In this document: positions 1 through 5,525 of the stretch, one piece after another
How positions within the stretch are numbered: position 1 is the first letter of the stretch
Layout: every line of letters starts with the position of its first letter
Source of the DNA: Desulfonatronospira sp.
GTDB taxonomy: Bacteria > Desulfobacterota > Desulfovibrionia > Desulfovibrionales > Desulfonatronovibrionaceae
Direction: 5' to 3'
DNA: 7,394 nt
Assembly: GCA_007127015.1 (NCBI GenBank)
Contig: SLAE01000085.1
Span: 1 to 7,394, forward strand
Notes under the pieces: model-generated
What the model was told of the DNA's origin: nothing
What the model saw: the letters and a program-made list of their open reading frames with translations, nothing else
Databases searched by the model: none
Made by a program: the position numbers and the translations under genes

Positions 1-267
1 AAGAACAACGATTACGCAATGGCTGCTTAGAGCGGCCACGTTTCCCTTCGCTGATGCCTGATAAGCGAAATGGAAGCGACGACCCCCCATCAGGCTGGCT
101 CTTTAGGCCCTGTCCCAAGGCTTAAAGAGCGAGAAAAATTTGGGACTGGTTTTCAGGACGCCTGTCCGGAGGCACTCCTGAAAACGAGAATAAAATCCGG
201 ACTAAGCCTGTAGAAGCCTTGTGCTGAACATTTCCGGACGCGGGTTCGATTCCCGCCGCCTCCACCA
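1..267 (+). ncRNA. ssrA: tmRNA (transfer-messenger RNA), 3' portion, 5' end outside the window
   Basis: tmRNA rescues stalled ribosomes: it is charged with alanine, then its short reading frame adds a degradation tag to the unfinished protein. The window opens inside the tag frame: codons 1-30 read K-N-N-D-Y-A-M-A-A-stop, the usual hydrophobic AA-ending tag recognised by ClpXP-type proteases. The pseudoknot-rich domain follows; one visible stem pairs TTTTCAGGA near 152-160 with TCCTGAAAA near 176-184. The 3' end is tRNA-like: a T arm with GGTTCGATTCC (243-253), the acceptor strand, discriminator A264 and an encoded CCA at 265-267. The 5' acceptor half, the alanine-tRNA-like D region and the resume codon lie upstream of the window. 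No clear intrinsic terminator follows. The identification is secure; the missing 5' half prevents a full fold. Confidence 0.95.
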
Positions 268-650
268 ATATCCCTTCCCCGCCTGTCCCTGCAGTCCAAA
301 AAGCAATTAATTAAAAGTCATTTCCTCAATTTCAAACTTGATCAAGTTCATTTAAAACTATCCTGAATCAGTAACAACAGGTTTCGAAATCCCGCACTTA
401 CTTTCTTGATGCTTCGGTCATCCACCTCGCCTGTTTCTTATACGAATTATCTGTATTTGTGGACAATTTCCTGGGGTTAAGTCGTTTACCCGAAATAATG
501 CGATCTGCGATGACTGGCATGCAGATCAACTGTGGAATCTGGCAGGAATATTTAGCAAGCGAATATTTAGCAAGAATGGCCATAAATGGCTTGTTGAGAG
601 ACTTTACAAAAGATGAAAAGGGAAAGATGTGCGATGAGTTGTGAGAGATA
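268..650. other. Gene-poor spacer between tmRNA and tRNA-Leu
   Basis: This stretch of about 380 bases holds no gene I can support. Two overlapping 61-codon frames on opposite strands (398-583 minus, 459-644 plus) lack a convincing ribosome-binding site and recognisable protein features. Visible structure is limited to a perfect 14-bp palindrome AACTTGATCAAGTT at 335-348, a 15-bp tandem duplication at 546-575 and a small inverted repeat GCCAT-aa-ATGGC near 578-589. The 3' end of tmRNA is a common integration site for mobile elements, but I see no second copy of the tmRNA end and no integrase here. Confidence 0.6.
546..575. repeat. 15-bp tandem direct duplication
   Basis: The unit GAATATTTAGCAAG occurs at 546-559 and again at 561-574, giving two 15-base units that differ only in the last base (C560 versus A575). 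It lies in the non-coding spacer between ssrA and the tRNA-Leu gene. It looks like a simple replication-slippage duplication. No other copy was noticed in the window. Confidence 0.8.
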
Positions 651-737
651 TGGTGCCGGGGGAGAGACTCGAACTCTCATGGGGTCGCCCCCGCGGGATT
701 TTGAGTCCCGTGCGTCTACCAATTCCACCACCCCGGC
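651..737 (-). tRNA. tRNA-Leu, anticodon CAA
   Basis: Read on the minus strand this is an 87-nt class II tRNA. The acceptor stem GCCGGGG (737-731) pairs with CCCCGGC before discriminator A and an encoded CCA (653-651). The D arm contains the GGTAGACGC stretch. The anticodon stem CGGGA/TCCCG encloses the loop CTCAAAA, giving anticodon CAA, which reads the UUG leucine codon. A long variable arm, typical of Leu/Ser/Tyr tRNAs, precedes a T arm with GAGAG-TTCGAGT-CTCTC. Discriminator A and the class II shape both fit leucine. It is transcribed divergently from the gene at 884, and its own promoter sits just upstream. Confidence 0.96.
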
Positions 738-746
738 ATGTATCTG

Positions 747-775
747 TTCATATAATTCATGCCTGATTCAGTCAA
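747..775 (-). promoter_or_regulatory. Predicted sigma-70 promoter of tRNA-Leu
   Basis: On the minus strand a -35 box TTGACT (775-770) is followed by a 17-base spacer and a -10 box TATGAA (752-747). Initiation would fall about 740, only a few bases before the mature tRNA 5' end at 737, which suits a tRNA promoter. This is a match by eye to the consensus. Confidence 0.6.
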
Positions 776-808
776 TATCTTTTTGGCCGCCTGGAAAAGG
801 GAAACTCT

Positions 809-837
809 TTGACCGGGCCAAATTGCTGTGGCATGAT
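809..837 (+). promoter_or_regulatory. Predicted sigma-70 promoter for the 884-1769 gene pair
   Basis: A -35 box TTGACC (809-814), 17-base spacer and weaker -10 box CATGAT (832-837) would start transcription near 844, about 40 bases before the ATG at 884. An inverted repeat TTTGGCC (782-788) / GGCCAAA (816-822) flanks the -35 box. It may be an operator or chance. Confidence 0.4.
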
Positions 838-883
838 TATTCATTATTCAAACAGGGATTTCCCCAAACCAAAGGGAGTCTTC

Positions 884-1111
884 ATGCTCAATGAAAAATT
901 CTTAAACGATCTCGAACGCTATATTAAATCAGGTGAACTTGAGGAAGATTTCGAACACTCCTCAGATGACAGGCGCCTTGAGATTCTGGATTATCTGGAG
1001 AGGCTCATGGATCTGGCTGAGATTGCGAATGAAACAGCTACCAGACTCATCTTCAAGAATACCGGACTGGGACAGATGTTTGGTTCCGGTGAGAACAATG
1101 AGTCCAAATAG
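884..1111 (+). CDS. Small acidic helical protein of unknown function (75 aa)
   Basis: I do not recognise this 75-residue protein. The start is ATG 884 because a ribosome-binding site (AAAGGGAG, 871-878) lies at the right distance; a longer frame opening at 809 would begin inside the predicted -35 box. The product is rich in Glu, Asp and Leu, has no cysteine, signal peptide or membrane segment, and looks mainly alpha-helical. The middle part (about residues 27-56, with the motif EILDYLERLMDLAEIANE) has leucines spaced as in an amphipathic or coiled-coil helix. The C-terminal segment from about residue 60 is glycine-rich and probably flexible. It sits 19 bases upstream of the PHP-domain gene on the same strand, so the two are probably co-transcribed. 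A role as a partner of the PHP protein is possible, but adjacency is the only support. Confidence 0.75.
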   Translation: MLNEKFLNDLERYIKSGELEEDFEHSSDDRRLEILDYLERLMDLAEIANETATRLIFKNTGLGQMFGSGENNESK

Positions 1112-1130
1112 TCAATTCGAGGTATGCTGA

Positions 1131-1769
1131 GTGTCTTTTTTATTTGACCTGCACGTTCACACCCAGATCTCCTCGTGCAGCAATCTGACCATAAGGGACA
1201 TCCTGGAAAAATCCAGGTCTTTGGGTTTAAATGGAGTATGCATAACCGACCACAACACGATGCAGGCCGGAAATCACGTCCGGGAAGGAATCCAGGATGA
1301 CGGGCTGTGTGTGCTCATCGGGCAGGAATGTTCCACCCTGGATGGCCACTTTCTTGTTTTCGGAGCGGTCAGGAAACTGCCGTCGTTCATGCCGGCAGTG
1401 GATGTGCTGCGCATGGTCCAGGACATGGGCGCGGTGGCTGTTGCCGCACATCCTTTCCGGGCTATGCAGGAAATCGACGAAAGACTGGCTGAAGCAGGTC
1501 TTATTGAATACGCGGAAGGCATAAACGGGGGCAACACCAGCCGGGAAAACGCGTTAGCCAAAGCCTGGCAAGATAAATATCAAATACCTCTTACAGGAGG
1601 AAGCGACGCTCATCACCTGAGTGATCTGGGCAGAGCAGTCACCCGCTTCTTTGAACCCATCCATTCAGGTGAAGATTTGATCAAAGCGTTTAAAAGCAAG
1701 AGATTTGAACCCTGTTACAATCCTTTTTCCGGATCTTACAGGCATTGGCTGGAAGCTCTTAGGCTGTAG
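1131..1769 (+). CDS. PHP-domain metal-dependent phosphoesterase family protein
   Basis: This 212-residue protein carries the motifs of a polymerase-and-histidinol-phosphatase (PHP) domain, a metal-dependent hydrolase fold: HVHT (residues 8-11), ITDHNT (38-43), GQE (64-66, with Glu66 a likely ligand), AAHPFR (105-110) and GGSDAHH (156-162). The His and Asp residues of these motifs normally bind two or three metal ions. It lacks the extra domains of DNA polymerase III alpha or PolX, so it is a stand-alone cytoplasmic PHP protein. Related stand-alone PHP proteins act on nucleotides, phosphoesters or RNA ends; the substrate cannot be read here. The start is GTG 1131: a stop codon lies directly upstream in frame, the next in-frame ATG would delete the HVHT and ITDHN metal motifs, and GAGG (1119-1122) is eight bases upstream. 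It probably shares a transcript with the small gene before it. Confidence 0.92.
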   Translation: MSFLFDLHVHTQISSCSNLTIRDILEKSRSLGLNGVCITDHNTMQAGNHVREGIQDDGLCVLIGQECSTLDGHFLVFGAVRKLPSFMPAVDVLRMVQDMGAVAVAAHPFRAMQEIDERLAEAGLIEYAEGINGGNTSRENALAKAWQDKYQIPLTGGSDAHHLSDLGRAVTRFFEPIHSGEDLIKAFKSKRFEPCYNPFSGSYRHWLEALRL

Positions 1770-1790
1770 CCGAGGGTGTGAGCAGGCTTA

Positions 1791-1818
1791 AGAAGAAGAA
1801 AAGGCGCCCTGAAGCGCC
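1791..1818 (-). terminator. Rho-independent terminator after lpxC
   Basis: On the minus strand a GC-rich stem GGCGC (1818-1814) / GCGCC (1807-1803) with loop TTCAGG is followed by a T-rich run, TTTTCTTCTTCTT (1802 downwards). It lies 17 bases past the lpxC stop and ends the minus-strand block. The plus-strand reading lacks a T tract, so it should not terminate the convergent PHP gene. Confidence 0.8.
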
Positions 1819-1834
1819 CGTTGATACTCAAAAA

Positions 1835-2761
1835 TCAGCAGGCCGGTACCGGTTCAGGCTGAGGCAGTCTCTCTGGTACGGGAACATTAAACATGTGCCC
1901 CTGCTTATCAAACTCAACCCGGCTCAGATAATCGTCCTTATTTTTATCCAGAAAGCGCAGAAATGAGTTGTTGAAGGCATGGCCCGAGCAGTGCACGTCA
2001 AAAGCTCCCCAGACAGGCGTACCCATCAGAGCCATATCCCCCATAAAGTCCAGAATCTTGTGCCGGACCAGTTCATCGTTGAACCTGAGACCGTCGGGGT
2101 TGATCACCCCGTATTCGTCAAGTACCACCGCGTTGTTCAGCGATCCTCCAAGGGCCAGGCCCATGCTCTGCAGCTTCTCCACATCCTGAAGAAAGCCGAA
2201 TGTCCTTGCTTTGGCCAGGGATTTGACAAACTGCTGAGGATCGTGCTCGAAACAGTAGGATTGTCTGCCGACCATTGGATGGGCAAAATCAATGGTGTAA
2301 TTGATTTTAAGTCCATTATAAGGCTTTACTTTTATCCACCGCTCACCGCTCCTATACACCAGAGGCCTGTTGAAGCTGAGGATTCTCCTGGGCAGCCGCT
2401 GTCTTCGAAACCCAACGGAGCGCAGCAGAAAAACAAAGGTGGCGGCGCTTCCGTCCATAATGGGCAGCTCGTCCCCGTGCACCTCGATATAAAGATTGTC
2501 GATGCCCAGACCGGAGACTGCGGCCAGAAGATGCTCAACGGTTGAAATGGATGCTTCGCTGTTCCCGATAGTGGTAGCCAGATCAGTGGATATTACCTTG
2601 TGCGGACTGAGGTTGAATCTCCTGGAGCCGTCCGTTCCCCTGTGTACGAAGACCAGTCCGGTATCTTCCGCAGCAGGACGCAAGTGCAGACACACCCTCT
2701 CTCCTCCGTGCAAACCAATGCCAAAGCACCGAATATCCTTTTTGATAGTCTGCTGCCTCAT
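1835..2761 (-). CDS. lpxC: UDP-3-O-acyl-N-acetylglucosamine deacetylase
   Basis: LpxC is the zinc enzyme that deacetylates UDP-3-O-acyl-GlcNAc, the committed step of lipid A synthesis, in the cytoplasm. The 308-residue product is close to the family length of about 305. It has the N-terminal QQTIKKDI and GIGLHGGE segments, and the catalytic set: Glu76-His77 in STVEHLLAA, His234 and Asp238 in HKILDFMGD, and His261 in SGHAFNN. These correspond to E. coli Glu78/His79, His238, Asp242 and His265. SLNNAVVLDE (207-216) is also typical. The frame extends 11 codons upstream to 2794, but I chose ATG 2761 because AGGAGG lies five bases before it and the family starts with this MxQQTIK sequence. It is the last gene of the minus-strand block, after prmC. 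The C-terminal tail is proline-rich (PVPERLPQPEPVPAC). Confidence 0.96.
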   Translation of the reverse strand: MRQQTIKKDIRCFGIGLHGGERVCLHLRPAAEDTGLVFVHRGTDGSRRFNLSPHKVISTDLATTIGNSEASISTVEHLLAAVSGLGIDNLYIEVHGDELPIMDGSAATFVFLLRSVGFRRQRLPRRILSFNRPLVYRSGERWIKVKPYNGLKINYTIDFAHPMVGRQSYCFEHDPQQFVKSLAKARTFGFLQDVEKLQSMGLALGGSLNNAVVLDEYGVINPDGLRFNDELVRHKILDFMGDMALMGTPVWGAFDVHCSGHAFNNSFLRFLDKNKDDYLSRVEFDKQGHMFNVPVPERLPQPEPVPAC

Positions 2762-2772
2762 TTCTTCCTCCT
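2762..2772 (-). promoter_or_regulatory. lpxC ribosome-binding site that fixes the start
   Basis: On the minus strand a full AGGAGG (2772-2767) stands five bases before ATG 2761. The alternative ATG at 2794 has only a weak GGG upstream, so the shorter LpxC is preferred. Confidence 0.85.
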
Positions 2773-2849
2773 GCCCTGTTCTAGCAAAAATCATGCCGAA
2801 AACCCTTTCTTCATAACTAACTGCAATTCAAGGATTTTTATTGACGGGT

Positions 2850-2902
2850 CTTTGGTATTTCTGTGGTTTTTTTACAAAAATTGTAAATTTACAACACCAA
2901 AG
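2850..2902 (-). promoter_or_regulatory. AT-rich nested palindromes upstream of lpxC, possible operator
   Basis: The 150-bp prmC-lpxC spacer contains a perfect 14-bp palindrome TTGTAAATTTACAA (2881-2894). A further TTTACAA lies at 2871-2877, so the same half-site occurs three times within 24 bases. Outside these, CTTTGGT (2850-2856) pairs exactly with ACCAAAG (2896-2902). Read on the minus strand the inner palindrome is followed by TTTTT, so a weak AT-only terminator is an alternative. The half-site TTGTAAA resembles half of a biotin-repressor (BirA) box, but the spacing does not fit. I cannot name a regulator. Confidence 0.4.
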
Positions 2903-2911
2903 CCTTATGTT

Positions 2912-3754
2912 TTAAGGATTGACGGCCATAATTATTCTGTCCCTTCCAGCCAGATCCTTATGTATTTTTATCTCCTGCCAGCCATAAAAGATGTCTTTGA
3001 CCTCTTCAGCCTGACCGCAGCCTATTTCCAGAAGCAAAACACCTTTTCGGCGCAGTGCTCTGCGGGCGGTGATGCTCAGCCTGCGAATATGCCCAAGGCC
3101 ATCAGCAGAAGACAGCAGCGACAGTTCAGGTTCAAAATCCCTGACTTCGCGTCCTGTCCGTCCATAATCATTCAGCGACAGATACGGAGGGTTGCATACG
3201 ATCAGATCCAGACTTCCCGCCCTGAATCCTTCCCCCATATCTGAAGCAAAAAAAAGAATTTTTTCCTGCACCCCGTGCGTACAGGCATTTCTCCGGGCCA
3301 AATGCAGGGCTTTATAACTGATATCGCAGCCAAAACCCTGAAACAAGGGAAACCTGGCTGCAATGCATACAGACAGAACCCCGCTGCCTGTCCCAATATC
3401 TGCAAAAAAAGCCTTGTCTTCCGGACCAAAAATCATATCCACCAGATCAACAATCATTTCCGTTTCCGGTCTGGGTATAAGAACGTCCGCGCTGACCTGA
3501 AAATCGAGTCCAAAAAATTCTTTCCGGCCCAGGATGTAGGCAACCGGCTCACCTTTCGACCTGCGCCGGACGAGCTCGACAAAACGTCGGGACTTTTCAG
3601 GCCCGACAGGAGCATCCAAAACAATCAACAGTTTTTCCAGGGAACAATCAAGGACATGCGCCAGGAGCAGTCTGGCCGAAAGTGAGGGTGAATCCGCATT
3701 ACTGCGGCGCAGCAGGTCAGCTCCCCATTCAAGTAAATCTGCCGGGGTCTTCAC
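2912..3754 (-). CDS. prmC: Release factor glutamine methyltransferase
   Basis: PrmC (HemK) transfers a methyl group from S-adenosylmethionine to the glutamine of the GGQ motif of RF1 and RF2, which raises peptide-release efficiency. The 280-residue product has the expected two parts: a helical N-terminal domain (about 1-85) with GEPVAYI (68-74), then a Rossmann-type methyltransferase domain with VLIPRPETE (91-99), the SAM-binding DIGTGSG (119-125), the acidic GCDIS (142-146), and the signature NPPY (188-191) that positions the target glutamine amide. The start is GTG at 3754; no upstream in-frame ATG or GTG was found, and the ribosome-binding site is weak. It lies 108 bases downstream of prfA, which encodes its substrate RF1, and 150 bases before lpxC. 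A hairpin just upstream (3765-3797) may affect its expression. Confidence 0.95.
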   Translation of the reverse strand: MKTPADLLEWGADLLRRSNADSPSLSARLLLAHVLDCSLEKLLIVLDAPVGPEKSRRFVELVRRRSKGEPVAYILGRKEFFGLDFQVSADVLIPRPETEMIVDLVDMIFGPEDKAFFADIGTGSGVLSVCIAARFPLFQGFGCDISYKALHLARRNACTHGVQEKILFFASDMGEGFRAGSLDLIVCNPPYLSLNDYGRTGREVRDFEPELSLLSSADGLGHIRRLSITARRALRRKGVLLLEIGCGQAEEVKDIFYGWQEIKIHKDLAGRDRIIMAVNP

Positions 3755-3764
3755 GATAAATAAT

Positions 3765-3797
3765 GCCTGACGACCTGCAGGCCTGTACCTGTCAGGC
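3765..3797 (-). promoter_or_regulatory. Hairpin in the prfA-prmC spacer just before the prmC start
   Basis: On the minus strand GCCTGAC (3797-3791) pairs perfectly with GTCAGGC (3771-3765) around a 19-base loop that itself contains CCTGCAGG and AGGCCT palindromes. The 3' arm is followed by ATTATTTATC and then the prmC GTG, 10 bases away. It could be an attenuator with a poor T tract, a processing site, or a fold that limits ribosome access; the arm holds the only nearby AGG. Confidence 0.45.
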
Positions 3798-3862
3798 CGG
3801 TATCCATGTCAAGGATCATGTTTATAAACTCATGAAATGGCGTGTACGGTGATCCTGCAGAA

Positions 3863-4933
3863 TCAGGCGGCCTGCGCCTCCTGCAGGGCCTGAGCCTGGA
3901 AATGCTGAATCAAAGGGTCCAGGATCTCATCCATCTGGCCTTCCAGAACGGATTCAAGATTGTATGAAGTCAGGTTGACCCGGTGATCGGTTACCCTGCT
4001 CTGGGGAAAATTATAGGTGCGTATCCTTTCCGAACGGTCGCCTGAACCCACCTGCGCCCGGCGGTTTTCATCGAGTTCCTTTTTCTGTTCTTCCTCGCGG
4101 ACCTTCAGCAGCCTGGAGCGCAAAACCTTCAGGGCCTTGGCTTTGTTTTTATGCTGTGATTTCTCATCCTGACAGGACACGACTATGCCTGTAGGCTCAT
4201 GCGTCACCCTGACCGCGGAATCAGTTGTGTTCACGCTTTGACCGCCGGGGCCGGAGGACCTGAATACATCCACCCGAAGATCATTGGGATCGATGTTGAT
4301 GTCCACTTCTTCGGCCTCAGGCAGAATAGCCACTGTAACAGCAGAAGTGTGCACCCTGCCCTGGGATTCCGTTTCCGGTACTCTTTGCACCCGGTGCACA
4401 CCTGATTCATACTTGAGCCTGCTGTAGACGTTTTTGCCGGAAATGGAAGCCACGACTTCCTTTATTCCTTTGGAGCCTGTCAGATGCAGATTCAATACCT
4501 CCACTTTCCAGCCTCTGTCCTCAGCATATCGAGAATACATGCGAAAAAGATCAGTCGCAAATAAGGCCGCTTCCTCCCCTCCAGTTCCCGCTCTTATTTC
4601 CAGGATGATGTTTTTTTCATCAAGTGGATCCTTGGGCAGAAGCAAAAGCTTTAGCTCCTCCAGCAGTCTCTCTTTATCCACCTCAAGCCTGTCCAGTTCA
4701 GCTTGAGCAAGCTCCCTGATGTCCGGATCCCTGTCCCTTAAAAGTTCCCTGTTTTCCGCGATCTCCGCCTCAATCTGCCTGAAAGCTCTATAGGCATTTA
4801 CAATCGGGGCCAGATTGGAATGAGACTTGGACAATTTTATGTATTTTTCCTGGTCGGAGTACACCTGTGGATCACTAAGATCGCTCTCCACCTGACGGTA
4901 CTTCTGCTCCAGTTCGTCCAGCTTGACAAACAT
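3863..4933 (-). CDS. prfA: Peptide chain release factor 1
   Basis: RF1 recognises UAA and UAG stop codons in the ribosomal A site and triggers hydrolysis of peptidyl-tRNA. The 356-residue product matches the usual length of about 360. Domain 1 is the N-terminal helical part (about 1-100). The codon-recognition domain has the RF1-type tripeptide Pro186-Glu187-Thr188 in RVPETESQGRVHTSA; RF2 would carry SPF instead. The GGQ catalytic loop is at 230-232 in SSGPGGQSVNTTDSAVR, its glutamine being the target of PrmC from the next gene. The NFPQSRVTDHR segment (308-318) is also typical. The start ATG 4933 agrees with the family N-terminus (MFVKLDELEQKY). Its own ribosome-binding site is weak (AAAG), but a small upstream frame ends five bases earlier, so translation may be coupled. 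Confidence 0.97.
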   Translation of the reverse strand: MFVKLDELEQKYRQVESDLSDPQVYSDQEKYIKLSKSHSNLAPIVNAYRAFRQIEAEIAENRELLRDRDPDIRELAQAELDRLEVDKERLLEELKLLLLPKDPLDEKNIILEIRAGTGGEEAALFATDLFRMYSRYAEDRGWKVEVLNLHLTGSKGIKEVVASISGKNVYSRLKYESGVHRVQRVPETESQGRVHTSAVTVAILPEAEEVDINIDPNDLRVDVFRSSGPGGQSVNTTDSAVRVTHEPTGIVVSCQDEKSQHKNKAKALKVLRSRLLKVREEEQKKELDENRRAQVGSGDRSERIRTYNFPQSRVTDHRVNLTSYNLESVLEGQMDEILDPLIQHFQAQALQEAQAA

Positions 4934-4938
4934 GTTCT

Positions 4939-4986
4939 TTAATTAAATTTAAATCCTTTGATAACACCTAAGTCCCGGGCACGCAT
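4939..4986 (-). CDS. Candidate 15-codon leader peptide upstream of prfA
   Basis: On the minus strand an ATG at 4986 opens a frame reading MRARDLGVIKGFKFN and ending in TAA at 4941-4939, five bases before the prfA ATG. A good ribosome-binding site, GGAG (4997-4994), lies seven bases upstream, better than that of prfA itself. It is out of frame with prfA. The location suggests translational coupling, in which ribosomes ending on the leader restart at prfA. Because the leader stop is UAA, a codon that RF1 itself reads, termination here could sense RF1 supply; that is inference. The peptide is basic and has no known relative that I can name. It could be chance, since short frames are common. Confidence 0.4.
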   Translation of the reverse strand: MRARDLGVIKGFKFN

Positions 4987-5015
4987 GGTTTATCTCCGTT
5001 AAATCCTGTGCCCGG
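4975..5015 (-). promoter_or_regulatory. GC-rich hairpin in the prfA leader
   Basis: On the minus strand CCGGGCAC (5015-5008) pairs perfectly with GTGCCCGG (4982-4975), an 8-bp stem with a 25-base loop. The loop carries the ribosome-binding site and start codon of the candidate leader peptide, whose codons 2-4 form the 3' arm. A 9-base sequence AGGATTTAA occurs in the loop (5007-4999) and again between the hairpin and prfA (4956-4948). No T tract follows, so it is not an intrinsic terminator. Confidence 0.6.
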
Positions 5016-5070
5016 TCAGGATAATGCCTGGGTCTGGTTATCTTGTTGACTGCCAGAAAAGCGTAAATAT

Positions 5071-5099
5071 AAAATAGTTCATTAATATATAATTAACAA
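5071..5099 (-). promoter_or_regulatory. Predicted promoter for prfA
   Basis: On the minus strand TTGTTA (5099-5094), a 17-base spacer and TATTTT (5076-5071) give a plausible sigma-70 promoter in a very AT-rich stretch. Initiation near 5064 would give prfA a leader of about 130 bases containing the hairpin and the short upstream frame. Because the whole region is AT-rich, chance matches are likely. Confidence 0.4.
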
Positions 5100-5106
5100 T
5101 TACTTA

Positions 5107-5171
5107 CTGTTGAAACCAGAGCCTGAGACTTACTTTCTCAATCTCAAGCTGTCCGGTTTTTCTTTCAACAG
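5107..5171 (-). ncRNA. Long two-part stem in the rpmE-prfA spacer, possible structured RNA
   Basis: On the minus strand an outer stem CTGTTGAAA (5171-5163) / TTTCAACAG (5115-5107) encloses an inner stem AGCTTGAGA (5150-5142) / TCTCAGGCT (5128-5120), separated by a 13-base loop. AACC and GGTT between them can pair as well. The inner stem has one G-U pair on the minus strand but an A-C mismatch on the plus strand, which favours a minus-strand RNA. It lies 114-178 bases after the rpmE stop and just before the predicted prfA promoter. No T run follows, so it is not a standard terminator; it could be an rpmE 3' end, a processing site or a small RNA. The rest of 5172-5284 is AT-rich with no supported gene. 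Confidence 0.45.
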
Positions 5172-5284
5172 GCTCGTACCGTGCAATCACAGCCGGCCTT
5201 AATTGCCCAAGGAAAAACTTCAATTTTATTTCGCCTGGGAAACCGGCAATTTTAAAATCTAAAAAACAGACCTTCAGATAATCA

Positions 5285-5494
5285 CTATTTGGAAAGATGG
5301 CCGTATTTTTTCTTGAACCGGTCAATGCGCCCGGCTGAATCAACAAATCTCTGCTGACCTGTAAAAAATGGATGGCACTGGGAACATACTTCAACCATAA
5401 TCTTTTCGCCTGCGGTGGATCTGGTCTCGAATTCATTGCCGCAGGCACACTTGACCACAGTGTCGTAAAGCGATGGGTGCAGATCTTTCTTCAT
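5285..5494 (-). CDS. rpmE: 50S ribosomal protein L31, zinc-binding type
   Basis: L31 is a small protein of the large ribosomal subunit that bridges to the small subunit head. The 69-residue product has the normal length and the zinc-binding (C+) form: Cys16 and Cys18 in KCACGN, and Cys37 and Cys40 in VCSQCHPF. The segments MKKDLHPSL, FYTGQQ-like FFTGQQRFVDSAGRIDRFKKKY and the basic C-terminus are typical of the family. GGAGG (5504-5500) lies five bases before the ATG. It is transcribed divergently from rpsB from a strong promoter at 5526-5554, with a leader of only about 25 bases. It heads the minus-strand block that continues, after a 351-base spacer, into prfA. A zinc-free paralogue may exist elsewhere in such genomes but is not visible here. 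Confidence 0.97.
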   Translation of the reverse strand: MKKDLHPSLYDTVVKCACGNEFETRSTAGEKIMVEVCSQCHPFFTGQQRFVDSAGRIDRFKKKYGHLSK

Positions 5495-5525
5495 GAAAAC
5501 CTCCAGAATATTTAAAAGACTAAAT

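Noticed and set aside
398..644. Two 61-codon frames on opposite strands in the ssrA to tRNA-Leu spacer, considered as remnants of an integrated element
   Set aside because: No ribosome-binding site, no recognisable integrase or transposase motif, and no duplicated tmRNA end was found.
1979..2545. A 188-codon plus-strand frame opposite lpxC
   Set aside because: It is the antisense of lpxC, which carries all LpxC catalytic motifs; the plus-strand product has no recognisable domain and no good ribosome-binding site.
2881..2894. Biotin repressor (BirA) operator
   Set aside because: BirA boxes have TTGTAAACC and GGTTTACAA separated by about 15 bases; here the half-sites abut directly and the adjacent gene is not in biotin synthesis.
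2600..3244. A 214-codon plus-strand frame across the lpxC-prmC junction
   Set aside because: It is antisense to both genes and crosses their regulatory spacer; no domain was recognised.
5007..5040. A riboswitch or T-box in the prfA leader
   Set aside because: The leader is short, shows none of the conserved T-box or riboswitch core sequences I know, and is explained by one hairpin plus a short frame.
5104..5448. A 114-codon minus-strand frame overlapping rpmE and extending about 180 bases past its stop
   Set aside because: Its first half is the shifted frame of rpmE. The second half has no start codon with a ribosome-binding site, lies in AT-rich spacer and overlaps the inverted-repeat structure at 5107-5171.
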